Of a DNA stretch of 64,000 nucleotides, positions 46,365 to 54,977 are shown piece by piece. This DNA comes from Verrucomicrobium sp. BvORR106. GTDB lineage: Bacteria; Verrucomicrobiota; Verrucomicrobiia; Verrucomicrobiales; Verrucomicrobiaceae. Numbering within the stretch: position 1 is the first letter of the stretch; the number at the start of each line of letters is the position of its first letter. The stretch lies in NCBI RefSeq assembly GCF_000739655.1, contig NZ_BATR01000022.1:1-64000 (forward strand), written 5' to 3'. The notes below the pieces were generated by a model. That model was not told the DNA's origin, made no database searches, and was given only the letters and a program-made list of their open reading frames with translations. The translations under genes and the position numbers were made by a program.

Positions 46365-46985
46365 CTAGGGTTTGCCAGTCTGCTTGAGCGTCTCCGTGAG
46401 GAGCTTGGGATCGTAGGTGGAGCCGGCAGACACCTGCACCACGGTCATGCGAACCTTGGTGGGGAAGAACTTCTCGTGATCGGCACGCTTGTGGGCATGA
46501 CCGCCGCCGCCGCTGTTGTCCTTGATGACCAGGTGCATTTCCTTGATCCCTTCGTTCCAGAGGATGTCATTGTTCTGCCAGAACTTGGTCATGGGGATAT
46601 CCCGCTCATACACGCCCTTCTCCTTGTACACGTCGGTGTTGAAAGCGCCGTAGCCGTGGTTCTGCCCCTTGTAAGGGATGTAGCACACGCTCCACGTCGT
46701 GGCTTCTCCGCCAGCCGGTTTATCCAGCACTTCCAGTCGCACATGGGCGGTGCCGTTGCGATAGTCCACCGGAGCGGTCCAGTCCTTGGGCCGTGCGGGA
46801 TTGAGCTTGTCGCTCTTCACGTAGTAGTGCGACTTGCTGGGCTTGGCGTTGTCTGCGTCCTCTTTCGTGAAGGTGAAGGTCGTGTCGAAGAGCACGAACT
46901 GATCAGCGAGGCTCGTGACCGTGCCGGTCGCGAGAGTGCAAAGCACCAGAGGCAGGGAAAGGAGGCGCGGAAGACGGGCGAACAT
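46365..46985 (-). CDS. Exported protein of unknown function
   Basis: 206 residues from ATG 46985. A signal peptide (MFARLPRLLSLPLVLCTLAT, cleavage near SLADQ) precedes a mature region opening with strand DQFVLFDTTFTFTKEDADN. The body is aromatic- and strand-rich with a HAHKRADHEKFF segment near residue 165 whose histidines could bind metal. This size and layout are common among secreted verrucomicrobial proteins of unknown role. Downstream of a PA14-like secreted protein gene on the same strand. Confidence 0.7.
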   Translation of the reverse strand: MFARLPRLLSLPLVLCTLATGTVTSLADQFVLFDTTFTFTKEDADNAKPSKSHYYVKSDKLNPARPKDWTAPVDYRNGTAHVRLEVLDKPAGGEATTWSVCYIPYKGQNHGYGAFNTDVYKEKGVYERDIPMTKFWQNNDILWNEGIKEMHLVIKDNSGGGGHAHKRADHEKFFPTKVRMTVVQVSAGSTYDPKLLTETLKQTGKP

Positions 46986-47059
46986 GGCGGGCAAGCATCC
47001 TCAGAAATGCGTTGCCCGCAATGGCAATTGCAATCGCCCCGTTCCGCCCCGATGCGGGC

Positions 47060-48847
47060 TCACTTCACCCCGTGATAAACTATGCTGGCGTCGGCCGCCT
47101 CACGCAGGCTTCCCCAAGTGTAGTCAAAGTAGTACTCCACCTTGCGATCCGCCGCCCAGGTGATGCGGAAGTGATTGTTGGCCAGGGTCTCCCATTGCGG
47201 TGCGCCATCGATGCCAGGCCCGGTGACGGTGCGATCTGAGTGGAATTGCAGCTCTCCCTTCTCTCCCCGCCAGCGGCTGCCGGGGAGCCATTTGGTCAGT
47301 TCGGCCGCATCCTGCGGGCCATAGAAGCTCTCCGGAAGCACGTGCTCATTCTCACCCCGATGCTGCTCGCGGCGCACGCCATCCTTCATGTACACAATGA
47401 TGAGTCCCTTGTTCCAGTAGGGATTGGGGTCCGCCCCCAGATTAGGTGGGTCAACCGCAAAGAAGGCGCGCTGGTTCTCCACCAGATCCTTCACCCGGGC
47501 GGTAACATCGGCGTTCTTTCCCCCCGTCCCATAGATGGCGGAGAGCACTTGAACAGGCCAGCGGGTGGGGCTGGCGACAACTTTGGGCAAGGTGGAGACC
47601 GCAGCGGCAGGAGCAGATGGCGAGGGAGTCGGTTCTGCCGCCACTTTTTTAGCAGGAACGGGCTCGTCTTCAGGAGCACCCACGGGCAAAAAAACACGTC
47701 GCCGCGGATCGTGCGGAACCACGTACTTGATCCAGGTGGAACTGCCACCACCCCAGAGGGGCTTGCCGGGGAAGTCCTCACCGGCATGGGCTCGCATGTG
47801 GCCATCACCATCTGCCCAAGGCTGGGCGATGACACTGGCCCGAACCTCCGTGCCCTCTTCCCGCAGGCGAATGAAGTCACGAGCCCGACCGGGGTCGTCA
47901 CACACTGACCACAAACCGGATGCGGGATCGGATACGAAACCAAACTCATTCTTCCCAAAGCAACCCGCCACGGCGAAGTACTTGGCTCCGCCCCATCGCA
48001 GGCGGTTGTTGGCCACATGAAACACCAGCCAATCCCCTTGGCGCACCTGCACGTCCATGCGCTCCACGGTGGCACCGTAGATCTCGTCCAGCAGTGTTCG
48101 TTGTTCGATCCGTCGGCCGTTTTTGTAAGCCTCAACCACAAAGTCGTCGGTGACCGTGATCAAGTGGGTGGCCACCCGGGTGGATGAACCTAGGACCAGC
48201 GGCTCCAGCCCCACCGCGGGTGGAGGCGACTGAGCCAGCCGCTTATCACCAGGTGGCTGGGTGCGATCACTGGGATGCGAGAGCAACTGGGGTGGAATGG
48301 GACCCAGCTCCTCCCGGCCCGGAGGCTTCCAGCGAATTTGGATGCCTTCATTGCCCCGTCCCCCGACAAATCCGGCCGAGACGAATTTTACAGAGCCCTT
48401 CTTGAGCGCGATCGTTGCGACCCTTTCCTCGCCATCGCGGAAGCCGCAGACTTCCTGGTTGTCCACCATGAGCACATTGCGGTCATAGAAGCTGCGAGTG
48501 GAGAATTGGTATTCTCCATCGGTCTCAATTTTCAAATATCCCGTGGCGAGAGCGTTGCGATCCGGGTTCCACCGCCAGGGAGAGAGCGATTCCGCCACGT
48601 ACTTCCTGCGGGTCGGCTCCCCGAATTCCTTGATCGGCAGGGCAAAGTGGTTCTCATCCGTTTGGGCGTCCCGTCTAGGGTACTCCACCACCATGAGGCC
48701 GGGGATGTTGGGAGCCGGTTCTTCTGCCTGAAGGCTTCCAGAGAATGGCAGGATGACAAGGGAGGCAATGCCTGCCAGCGCAGAACGCTTCAGGAAAAAC
48801 GTGGTGCGGCGCGACGAGGCACACGCAGAGAGGGGCGGAGTTTTCAT
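47060..48847 (-). CDS. Large exported protein with PA14-like and DUF3395-like regions
   Basis: 595 residues. A signal peptide (residues about 23-42, LPFSGSLQAEE) is followed by a PA14-like stretch (about 85-175: ATGYLKIETDGEYQFSTRSF, RNVLMVDNQEVCG, VKFVSAGFVGGRGNEGIQIRW), a carbohydrate-binding fold. A second unit (about 230-370) repeats sandwich-like strands. After a Pro/Ala linker, the region VLSAIYGTGGKNADVTARV, WNKGLIIVYMKDGV recalls DUF3395-like domains (A-YG ... DVT ... K-L-V-Y). The C-terminus ends in strands. Probably a secreted polysaccharide- or surface-acting protein. Confidence 0.65.
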   Translation of the reverse strand: MKTPPLSACASSRRTTFFLKRSALAGIASLVILPFSGSLQAEEPAPNIPGLMVVEYPRRDAQTDENHFALPIKEFGEPTRRKYVAESLSPWRWNPDRNALATGYLKIETDGEYQFSTRSFYDRNVLMVDNQEVCGFRDGEERVATIALKKGSVKFVSAGFVGGRGNEGIQIRWKPPGREELGPIPPQLLSHPSDRTQPPGDKRLAQSPPPAVGLEPLVLGSSTRVATHLITVTDDFVVEAYKNGRRIEQRTLLDEIYGATVERMDVQVRQGDWLVFHVANNRLRWGGAKYFAVAGCFGKNEFGFVSDPASGLWSVCDDPGRARDFIRLREEGTEVRASVIAQPWADGDGHMRAHAGEDFPGKPLWGGGSSTWIKYVVPHDPRRRVFLPVGAPEDEPVPAKKVAAEPTPSPSAPAAAVSTLPKVVASPTRWPVQVLSAIYGTGGKNADVTARVKDLVENQRAFFAVDPPNLGADPNPYWNKGLIIVYMKDGVRREQHRGENEHVLPESFYGPQDAAELTKWLPGSRWRGEKGELQFHSDRTVTGPGIDGAPQWETLANNHFRITWAADRKVEYYFDYTWGSLREAADASIVYHGVK

Positions 48848-48969
48848 GGCAGCGTGAGGAAAACATCTCCGACATCATTGATCGGAGCCTGCACAAAATA
48901 TCATGGTCGCGAAACCGGGACACGACGGAAGTTGTAAGGAAAGTGTACGGTTGCGAGAGATACCCCATT

Positions 48970-49465
48970 CTCTCGCCGCAGAATAAAGGAGGCGGGGTCT
49001 CCGGCCCCGCGTAGGAGCGAAGCGAGAGATGTTCTTGTCACCGATGCGAGTCGTCACCGACTACCACGTCAGGAGCAACTCACCCTGACCGCGTAAACGC
49101 GGAACTCCAACCCGGCCAGCGGAGCGAAGGACGTAGTCCGGTTGTGCCAACCGGCTTGGAAGCGAAGGAAACGGCGTGCATTCACCGATGCCCGCCGTCA
49201 CCTCATATAGGCACGCTGACGCCAAGGGCGTCATACAAAGTAGCCCAGGGTCAGGCGAGGCACGAGCCGCCACCCTGGGTACAAGGGCAAGTGGATCAGA
49301 ACTCCAAAGTGAGTTCTGCAAACCGCGACCACATCCCTGAGGTATCCACTGCAGGCAGGATCGACATCACCAGGTAATCTGAACGGTTTGTTGAACTCCC
49401 TTGGAATTCCAGCGCTATCGCGTGCCACCCGGGGTGGCGTGAGAAACACAAGATCCCCACCCAAT
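48970..49465. repeat. Composite intergenic repeat region
   Basis: A row of hairpin modules: GCGGGGTCtccGGCCCCGC near 48991; CCGCGTAAACGCGG near 49089; CGTAGTCCGGTTGTGCCAAC continuing CGGCTTGG at 49132-49159 (shared with 7455); and from about 49210 GACGCCAAGGGCGTC, TAGCCCAGGGTCAGGCG and ACCCTGGGTACAAGGG, matching the left half of the element at 32632. It closes with GCCACCCGGGGTGGC near 49427. No gene in the 624-bp gap. Confidence 0.8.
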
Positions 49466-49471
49466 CGCCAC

Positions 49472-50146
49472 CTAACTCTTCTTCAGCTCATAGATCTCCC
49501 CACGCCCGCTAATGGGCGCGAAGATCATGAGCAAATGCCCGGGAGCCAATTGATAGAGCTGGCCCACACTGTCACGATCTTCCTGCCCAGCATCTGACCC
49601 GGCACCCTTGCCGCCGCGGAGGTTGCTATAACCCTGCGGCTTGTCGTCCTCATAGTAGCTGCCGCCGAGAAAGAGCAGCGAGTCTGCCGAGTAAGGCAGC
49701 AACACACCCACGCGACGCTGGGAACCGCTGTGTTTCTGGAAGGCAATGCCCTTGGCGCCTTCACGACGGATTTCACAGGAGAAGAAGGGGTAGGCATACA
49801 CCCCGAGATTCGAACCCTGAATGCTGCGCACCTGCCATTTCCCCACGAAGGTGGAGGGAATGGGCATGGGCTCGCGTTTCATGTCGAGCAGGCGGATCAC
49901 CTCATTGGCCGCCTGGAGAGTATCGGCGTCGTTGGAGGTGAGGTGCGGTTTCACTTCCTCGCGCAGGAGATGCTCGGCAGCCTTGAGGAGCTGTCCGTGG
50001 CTGGTTTCCATATAGCCGACCAGAGGATCGGCCTTGGCAGGTTCCTGCGCCATGGTCAGGGGTGCCGCTGCCGCAAGCACACTGAAGGCGGAAGCTGCCG
50101 TCAGGAGACGAGCAGCCGTACGAAGGGAGAGGGGGGTATTTAACAT
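49472..50146 (-). CDS. Exported protein of unknown function
   Basis: 224 residues from ATG 50146 (MLNTPLSLRTAARLLTAAS...PLTMAQEPAK, a signal peptide with a cleavage site near TMAQE). An in-frame ATG at 50194 that overlaps the preceding stop (TGATG) would lengthen the n-region to about 30 residues. The mature part starts with helix MLETSHGQLLKAAEHLL-like sequence, then strands GKWQVRSIQGSNLGVYAYPFF, and ends GRGEIYELKKS. No family recognised. It follows the aldo/keto reductase gene closely. Confidence 0.7.
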   Translation of the reverse strand: MLNTPLSLRTAARLLTAASAFSVLAAAAPLTMAQEPAKADPLVGYMETSHGQLLKAAEHLLREEVKPHLTSNDADTLQAANEVIRLLDMKREPMPIPSTFVGKWQVRSIQGSNLGVYAYPFFSCEIRREGAKGIAFQKHSGSQRRVGVLLPYSADSLLFLGGSYYEDDKPQGYSNLRGGKGAGSDAGQEDRDSVGQLYQLAPGHLLMIFAPISGRGEIYELKKS

Positions 50147-50193
50147 GCCCAAAATGTGCGCGAGTTTCCGCAGTCGTCCAGTGCCTCCCTTCA

Positions 50194-50991
50194 TCACTCG
50201 GCTGCGGGGGCATGCTGTGGATGCGTGGCAAAGCCATCCTCCAGGGCAGCGAGGCGAAGCAGATCCTGATCCGTAAGCGCCATCTGCCGGGCCTGCAGAT
50301 TCTCTGCCAGATGCGCGGGTTGGGACGAGCGCGGGAGCACGACCAGCCCTTGAGCCAGAGACCATGCAATCAACACCTGTGCCGGCGTCACCTCGTTTTG
50401 AGCAGCCACTTCCTTCAGCACCGGATGATCCAGGCGCCGCCCTTTGACCAGGGGCGAATGCGCTGCGACCCGCACCCCATGATGCTGGCACCACTGAACG
50501 AGGGCCGTTCGTGGCAGGAAGGGGCTGACCTCAATCTGGTTCCAGGCAGGCAAGGGCAATCCGCTTGCCACCACAGTCTCCAGGTGCGGGATGTCGAAGT
50601 TACTCACGCCCACTGCGCCGACCTCCGGCCACGTAGCGACTTCTTGCAACAGCTCCCACGCCCGCAACCAGTCCCCGGCGGGAGCATGAAGCAGCAGCAG
50701 ATCCACCCGGCCAAGACGCTCCACGCTTTCACGCGCGGCGGGCAGCACCCGGGCGGGCACGGCCACGTCCTGCGCGAGGATCTTGGAAACAACAAACAGC
50801 TCCTCCCGGGAGACTCCCCCATCCGCCACGGCACGAGCCACCTCCGCCTCATTGCGATAAAGGGCGGCAGTATCAAGATGCCGGTAGCCAAGGTCCAATG
50901 CCGTACGGCACACCTCATAGGTCCGGGAACCCAGTTGATAGGTGCCCAGTCCGATGCGGTGCGCCGCCGGCACTGTGTTCAAGTCCTTCAC
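50194..50991 (-). CDS. Aldo/keto reductase
   Basis: About 265 residues. No ATG fits; the likely start is GTG 50991 (VKDLNTVPAAHRIGLGTYQL). The catalytic tetrad is in order: Asp 40 (HLDTAALY), Tyr 45, Lys 70 (VVSKI) and His 102 (LLLLHAP). Later motifs GVSNFDIPHLE, WNQIEVSPFLPR, AHSPLVKG and VVLPRSSQPAHLAEN complete an NADPH-dependent reductase of the 2,5-diketogluconate/prostaglandin reductase class. The region upstream of the start overlaps the LRR gene and has no family sequence. The LRR gene ends 19 bp upstream. Confidence 0.88.
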   Translation of the reverse strand: MKDLNTVPAAHRIGLGTYQLGSRTYEVCRTALDLGYRHLDTAALYRNEAEVARAVADGGVSREELFVVSKILAQDVAVPARVLPAARESVERLGRVDLLLLHAPAGDWLRAWELLQEVATWPEVGAVGVSNFDIPHLETVVASGLPLPAWNQIEVSPFLPRTALVQWCQHHGVRVAAHSPLVKGRRLDHPVLKEVAAQNEVTPAQVLIAWSLAQGLVVLPRSSQPAHLAENLQARQMALTDQDLLRLAALEDGFATHPQHAPAAE

Positions 50992-51010
50992 TTCACGCAG
51001 AAGCCGGGGC

Positions 51011-52627
51011 TTACATGCGATTGCGGTAGATGCTGTCGATGTGACGGATGTTTTCCGTGTGCTTGATGAAGCGCAGCGGATTCTTCCGGAACTTCCGCAG
51101 GGAAAGCCCCAGCGTCGCCTCCACGTTGCAGGCCAGGAGCGCATCGAGCCGTTGACGATAGACCGGGTCGAGCGACGCTCCATACTGGTCAGCATAGAGA
51201 TGCAGCAGGGAGTGATTCGACTCCAGGGCCTCCACAATCAGCTCCAACCCGCCGGGGCGGAGATTGGTGTCCCGCAGATCAAGCACCTGCAGGGTCTGGT
51301 TGTGGCGGAGGAAGTCCGCGATGAGATCCGCCCCGTTGCCATCAAGGTAATTGGGCAGCTCCCCGAGGTCCGAGGTGGACTTGTAGAAGCCCACACCCAG
51401 ATATCGCAGCGCAGGCAGACCGGAGGCCGCGTCCAGCAGGGCCGTCAGACCAGCGTGCTGGATTCGGTTCGATGAAAGCTCCAACCGCACCAGATGTTCG
51501 TAGCCCTTCACGGACTCCGCGATGAGCTGCGCTCCCTCGTCACCGAGACGGTTGATGGAGGCAAACAAACCGGTGAGGCCCACGCGCCCCTCCGACTTCA
51601 AGAACTCGAAGTAAGAGGCGATGTGCCGCGCACCCGCAGGCGTGATGCCGTTGGCATCAATGTAGAGCGTGCGCAGGGTGGAGTTCTTCCGCAGGCTGGC
51701 AAAGAGTGCGGCGATGCCCTCGTCAAAGAGCCCGGTGTTCGCCAGGTCCAGCGTCTCCAGGGAGGCATTGGTCTCCAGCATGGACGCGAGAAGCTGCACC
51801 CCTTCGAGGTGAAGCGGATTGCGCTTCAACCACAGGGATTTCACGATTTGATTGTGCCGCAGCGCGTCCGCGAGCGCAGCCGAGCCGCTGGTGCCGATGC
51901 AATTCCCGGCCAGATAAAGGGTCTGGAGGGATGCACCTGTCTGGGGATTGCTCACCAACCGGGCAATCTGAGCCGCACCCGCATCTCCCACGATGTTATT
52001 GCCGAGGAGAAAGTGCTGGACGTTGGCATTGTGCTGCACGGAATCCACCAGGGCGCCGATGTGACGGTCGGCCACGACCTGCTTGCACATGTCCATGCGG
52101 CCTTCGCAATCGAGAGCGCCACGAGGGAACTCCATGCGCGGCAGGGAGACAGGTGCGCCTGTGCCGGATTCCAGGTGCTGGAACACGGGTTTCAAATCTT
52201 CCAACGGGGCGATATCCACTGGCATGGGTGTAGGATGCAGAATGCCGTCCGAGAACGGTGCCTGGAGAAGGGCTTCAAACTGGGCACGATGTCCCGGCAG
52301 CCGGGCGATGCGGTACGGATTGTCCTCCACATGCGTTGGCTCCTCGATCTCGCGCTGCTCCAGCCAGGCCTGGCGGAGCTTCGCCAGCAAGCGGCCGTAC
52401 TGGATATAAGCAAACGTCCGGTCCTTGTCCTCACAGGGGAAGAGCTGGCGGGCCAGACGATGGGCCAGCTGCGTTCGTTTGTCCTCCGATCCGCCCAGAC
52501 GGGGCGCGATCATGCCACTGTCCCCTACCCGACCTCCCGCGGCGAGACACGCCTGATCTTCGGCCAGCTTGGCAGCCAGCAGCTCGAAGGACAGTGTTTC
52601 GTTTTGGATGAGGGCATGAGTATGCAT
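51011..52627 (-). CDS. RNI-type leucine-rich-repeat protein, candidate effector
   Basis: 538 residues from ATG 52627; an ATG at 52687 would add 20. No signal peptide or membrane helix. The N-terminal 170 residues are helical without a known domain. From about residue 190 come some nine to ten repeats of about 28 residues of the ribonuclease-inhibitor/NLR type (LQTLYLAGNCIGTSGSAALA, VKSLWLKRNPLHLEGVQLLA, LETLDLANTGLFDEGIAALF, LRTLYIDANGITPAGARHIA). The C-terminus is Arg-rich. RNI LRRs are typical of eukaryotic RanGAP/NLR proteins and of T3SS effectors. Effector status is inferred from the type and the chaperone-effector pair 10 kb away. Confidence 0.75.
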   Translation of the reverse strand: MHTHALIQNETLSFELLAAKLAEDQACLAAGGRVGDSGMIAPRLGGSEDKRTQLAHRLARQLFPCEDKDRTFAYIQYGRLLAKLRQAWLEQREIEEPTHVEDNPYRIARLPGHRAQFEALLQAPFSDGILHPTPMPVDIAPLEDLKPVFQHLESGTGAPVSLPRMEFPRGALDCEGRMDMCKQVVADRHIGALVDSVQHNANVQHFLLGNNIVGDAGAAQIARLVSNPQTGASLQTLYLAGNCIGTSGSAALADALRHNQIVKSLWLKRNPLHLEGVQLLASMLETNASLETLDLANTGLFDEGIAALFASLRKNSTLRTLYIDANGITPAGARHIASYFEFLKSEGRVGLTGLFASINRLGDEGAQLIAESVKGYEHLVRLELSSNRIQHAGLTALLDAASGLPALRYLGVGFYKSTSDLGELPNYLDGNGADLIADFLRHNQTLQVLDLRDTNLRPGGLELIVEALESNHSLLHLYADQYGASLDPVYRQRLDALLACNVEATLGLSLRKFRKNPLRFIKHTENIRHIDSIYRNRM

Positions 52628-53299
52628 GGTTTTTAGGGGCGTGGTTTTCACGGCGGCATGCAGACACCTTGTTGGTGTAAACCGCATGACCGCACCGCCT
52701 AAAAGAAGCGGGGGTGTATTTGTCTGTTGTTTCTTTGGGGTGCTTCTTTTTGAAGACGGGTGTTCATCTATACACCCTTTGCCGGAATTCGCAAGATTTT
52801 TTGCATTAGGTTCCCGATGTTTTTAAAAATTGGGGTGCGGGAAATAAGGCCGACGATTCCCATGGGCGGCGTGGAGAATATTGAAAAACGCCAACTCTCC
52901 ACACTTTGGTTCTCACCCATAACATATCCGGGTGAGAAGTTCACGCCGGCAGCAGCACGAGGCGCATCGTCGCACCCGAGCTTGCGCACTCGAACCCGGA
53001 GGGTTCACCATGCGTAGCCACGGGTCGACCGAGTGTAGCGAGGGCTACCCGTGGAAAGCTTCCATTCCAGATGCTACCGCGGAGCGGCAGGCCCATCGTA
53101 TGGCCAGACCCCTGACGTCATTCCCGAGATGCACCCAGCAGACTCTCTGGTCGCTAGGGGCCTACCGCTCCGCGGTAGAATTCGACCCCCAACCAACCAT
53201 GGGTAGTCCTCGCTCCGCTCAGTCGACCCATGGCTATTCATGGCGAACCCTCCGGGTTCATGACATAACTCTCCAGACAATTCCTAATTCCTAATTCCC
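52628..53299. other. AT-rich stretch and palindromic repeat, no gene
   Basis: The first 300 bp (52680-52930) are markedly AT-richer than the rest of the window and contain T-runs, plausible promoter DNA for the LRR gene. The remainder is the long palindromic element listed separately. A word repeat CCTAATTCCTAATTCC (about 53283-53298) touches the stop of the following gene. Short ORFs here are not credible. Confidence 0.6.
52992..53259. repeat. 268-bp imperfect palindrome
   Basis: The left arm GAACCCGGAGGGTTC, ccatgcgtagcCACGGGTCGAC, then GAGGGCTACCCGTGG (52992-53054) is an imperfect reverse complement of the right arm ending GAACCCTCCGGGTTC at 53259. The inner arms CTACCGCGGAGCGGCAGGCCC (about 53075-53095) and GGGCCTACCGCTCCGCGGTAG also pair, with a centre near 53125. 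The whole element can fold as one long hairpin. Confidence 0.85.
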
Positions 53300-54640
53300 T
53301 CACCCTTTCACCACCAGCCGGAACTTCCCGGAATGCGGATCAACCGCCAGGTCATCCACCTCCTCCACCCGGAATCTGACATTGGACATCTCCTTGCCCT
53401 CCAGCAGTCCGCGCAGGGTGCGGTGGACGGCTTCATGGGTGGAAGTTCTTTCCTCTACTCCGAGGCCGTTTTCCAGGCGCGCACGAAAGCGGAAGGAGGT
53501 CTTGTCCTCCAGCACCACCTGCCAGGCATTGAGGCCGGGCACGACCAGCTCCGCCACGACGATGGGATGAATGAAGTCCTCCTGCCCGTGCACATTGGTG
53601 AAGACCAGGGCGTTCTCCTGTCGCCCCACCACCTCCCGCACGCGGGTGTAGGGATAGCGGCTCGGAGCCGCTTCACGATCAGGCACCAAGACGTCGTCCA
53701 TGCGGTACCGGATGAGGGGCATGGTCTCGTTGAACAAATTCGTCACTGCGGTGTAGTCGTCACCCAGTTCAAAGATGAGATCGTCCTCCAGCAGGTGCAT
53801 GCCTTCCACCCCGCGCAGGGACATGGCCATGTAGAGATGTTCGCTGGAGGCGTAGCCATTGAGCACGGGCACGCCGAAGACCCGTTCCAGATACACCTTC
53901 ACATCCGGCAGCAGCGGTTCGCCGCCGTTGCCCAGTTCCGTTGGCTTGATGCGCAGCTCGCCGCGCTCCTGAGCCTCGGCCAGCATCTTCAAGATGGCGG
54001 CATAGCCGCTCAACACCTCCGGCTGGAAGCGGTTGAGCTCCTCCACGATCTTGCCCAGCGGCTGGCCGACATCGAAGGTCCGCACATCGTGGAAGAAGCT
54101 GTTGGACCCCTGGTTGCCCGTGAGCATGAGGCTCACCCCGGCAAAGTGACCCTGCGTGGCCGCGACAAATGCCACACGCTTTTTCCACCGCAGCTTCGAG
54201 GCTCTGGCCACCTGGCTGGCTCCGCGAATCCAGTCGGCCTTGGAATAAACAAAATAGCCGATGGTGCCGGAGGTGCCGGAGGTGTGCAGCACGTGATACT
54301 TGCCATCCATCAGCTCCGCCGGATCCGCCGAACGGGCGAGGAAATTGGCAATGCGCTGGCGGCTGATCTGGCGGTCGGTGACGATTTCGTCAAAATGCTC
54401 ATTCACCTCCTGCTTGGTCAGCAAAGGAAAGTCCGTCGGCAGACACGTGGCGGGGTCGATCTGCCGCTCTTTCATGAGGCGGCGATAGTACGGGGATCGC
54501 GCCTGTGCCCAAGCCGCGAGTTTGCGGAACTTGCGAAACTGCGCCGCCTCCAACTGCGAGCGGGTAAAGCGGCCGTTCCGACGGTGATTCCACAAGGCCT
54601 TCAGCCACAGATAGGATTCTCTAGGGGGATGGAATCTCAT
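53300..54640 (-). CDS. Adenylate-forming enzyme, phenylacetate-CoA-ligase/CapK-like
   Basis: 446 residues from ATG 54640; the longer frame to 54730 lacks family sequence. Core motifs: SPYYRRLM near the N-terminus, LHTSGTSGTIGYFVYS (nucleotide-binding P-loop), LSGYAAILKMLAEA, LNGYASSEHLYMAMSL, IRYRMDDVLVP and the C-terminal VGRQENALVF. The fold is that of phenylacetate-CoA ligase and CapK-type ligases acting on small carboxylates in polymer or secondary metabolism. The substrate is not evident and there is no adjacent thioesterase or carrier gene. Confidence 0.85.
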   Translation of the reverse strand: MRFHPPRESYLWLKALWNHRRNGRFTRSQLEAAQFRKFRKLAAWAQARSPYYRRLMKERQIDPATCLPTDFPLLTKQEVNEHFDEIVTDRQISRQRIANFLARSADPAELMDGKYHVLHTSGTSGTIGYFVYSKADWIRGASQVARASKLRWKKRVAFVAATQGHFAGVSLMLTGNQGSNSFFHDVRTFDVGQPLGKIVEELNRFQPEVLSGYAAILKMLAEAQERGELRIKPTELGNGGEPLLPDVKVYLERVFGVPVLNGYASSEHLYMAMSLRGVEGMHLLEDDLIFELGDDYTAVTNLFNETMPLIRYRMDDVLVPDREAAPSRYPYTRVREVVGRQENALVFTNVHGQEDFIHPIVVAELVVPGLNAWQVVLEDKTSFRFRARLENGLGVEERTSTHEAVHRTLRGLLEGKEMSNVRFRVEEVDDLAVDPHSGKFRLVVKG

Positions 54641-54977
54641 GGAGATGGAAGTTTGCTCGCACGCACCGCGAGTCGCCTTTCGATGCGGCCTCGGAAAAAT
54701 CAAGCCCGCTTCATCAAAGACACAAGACAAGAAGACTCAAGACCCAAGACCTGAGCTTGCGGCCGAGAGTTTACCCCTCGACGATCCATCCAAGCGTCCC
54801 ATCAGGTACGGCGACTGCGGCTGAACTTTTAACTTTTCACCCTCAACTTTTCACTGCTTGCCCCTCTAGTTCGAGGCATCACGACCACCTCCCCCACCCG
54901 CATGGAAATTTTCCACCTGGATGATAAGACCTGCCCCCTGGGGCATTACTATTCGGGCTCACGCCACGTTCTTCGCC
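54641..54977. other. Intergenic region with word repeats
   Basis: About 340 bp between divergent genes. It contains GACACAAGACAAGAAGACTC followed by AAGACCCAAGACC (about 54719-54755) and ACTTTTAACTTTTCACC followed by CAACTTTTCACTG (about 54825-54860), two different degenerate tandem word repeats. No gene or clear promoter is evident. Confidence 0.6.

Noticed and set aside
49231-49464. Small ORF encoding a PGWRLVPRLTLGY-type peptide
   Set aside because: The same peptide pattern appears at the other copy of this repeat; it is translated repeat DNA.
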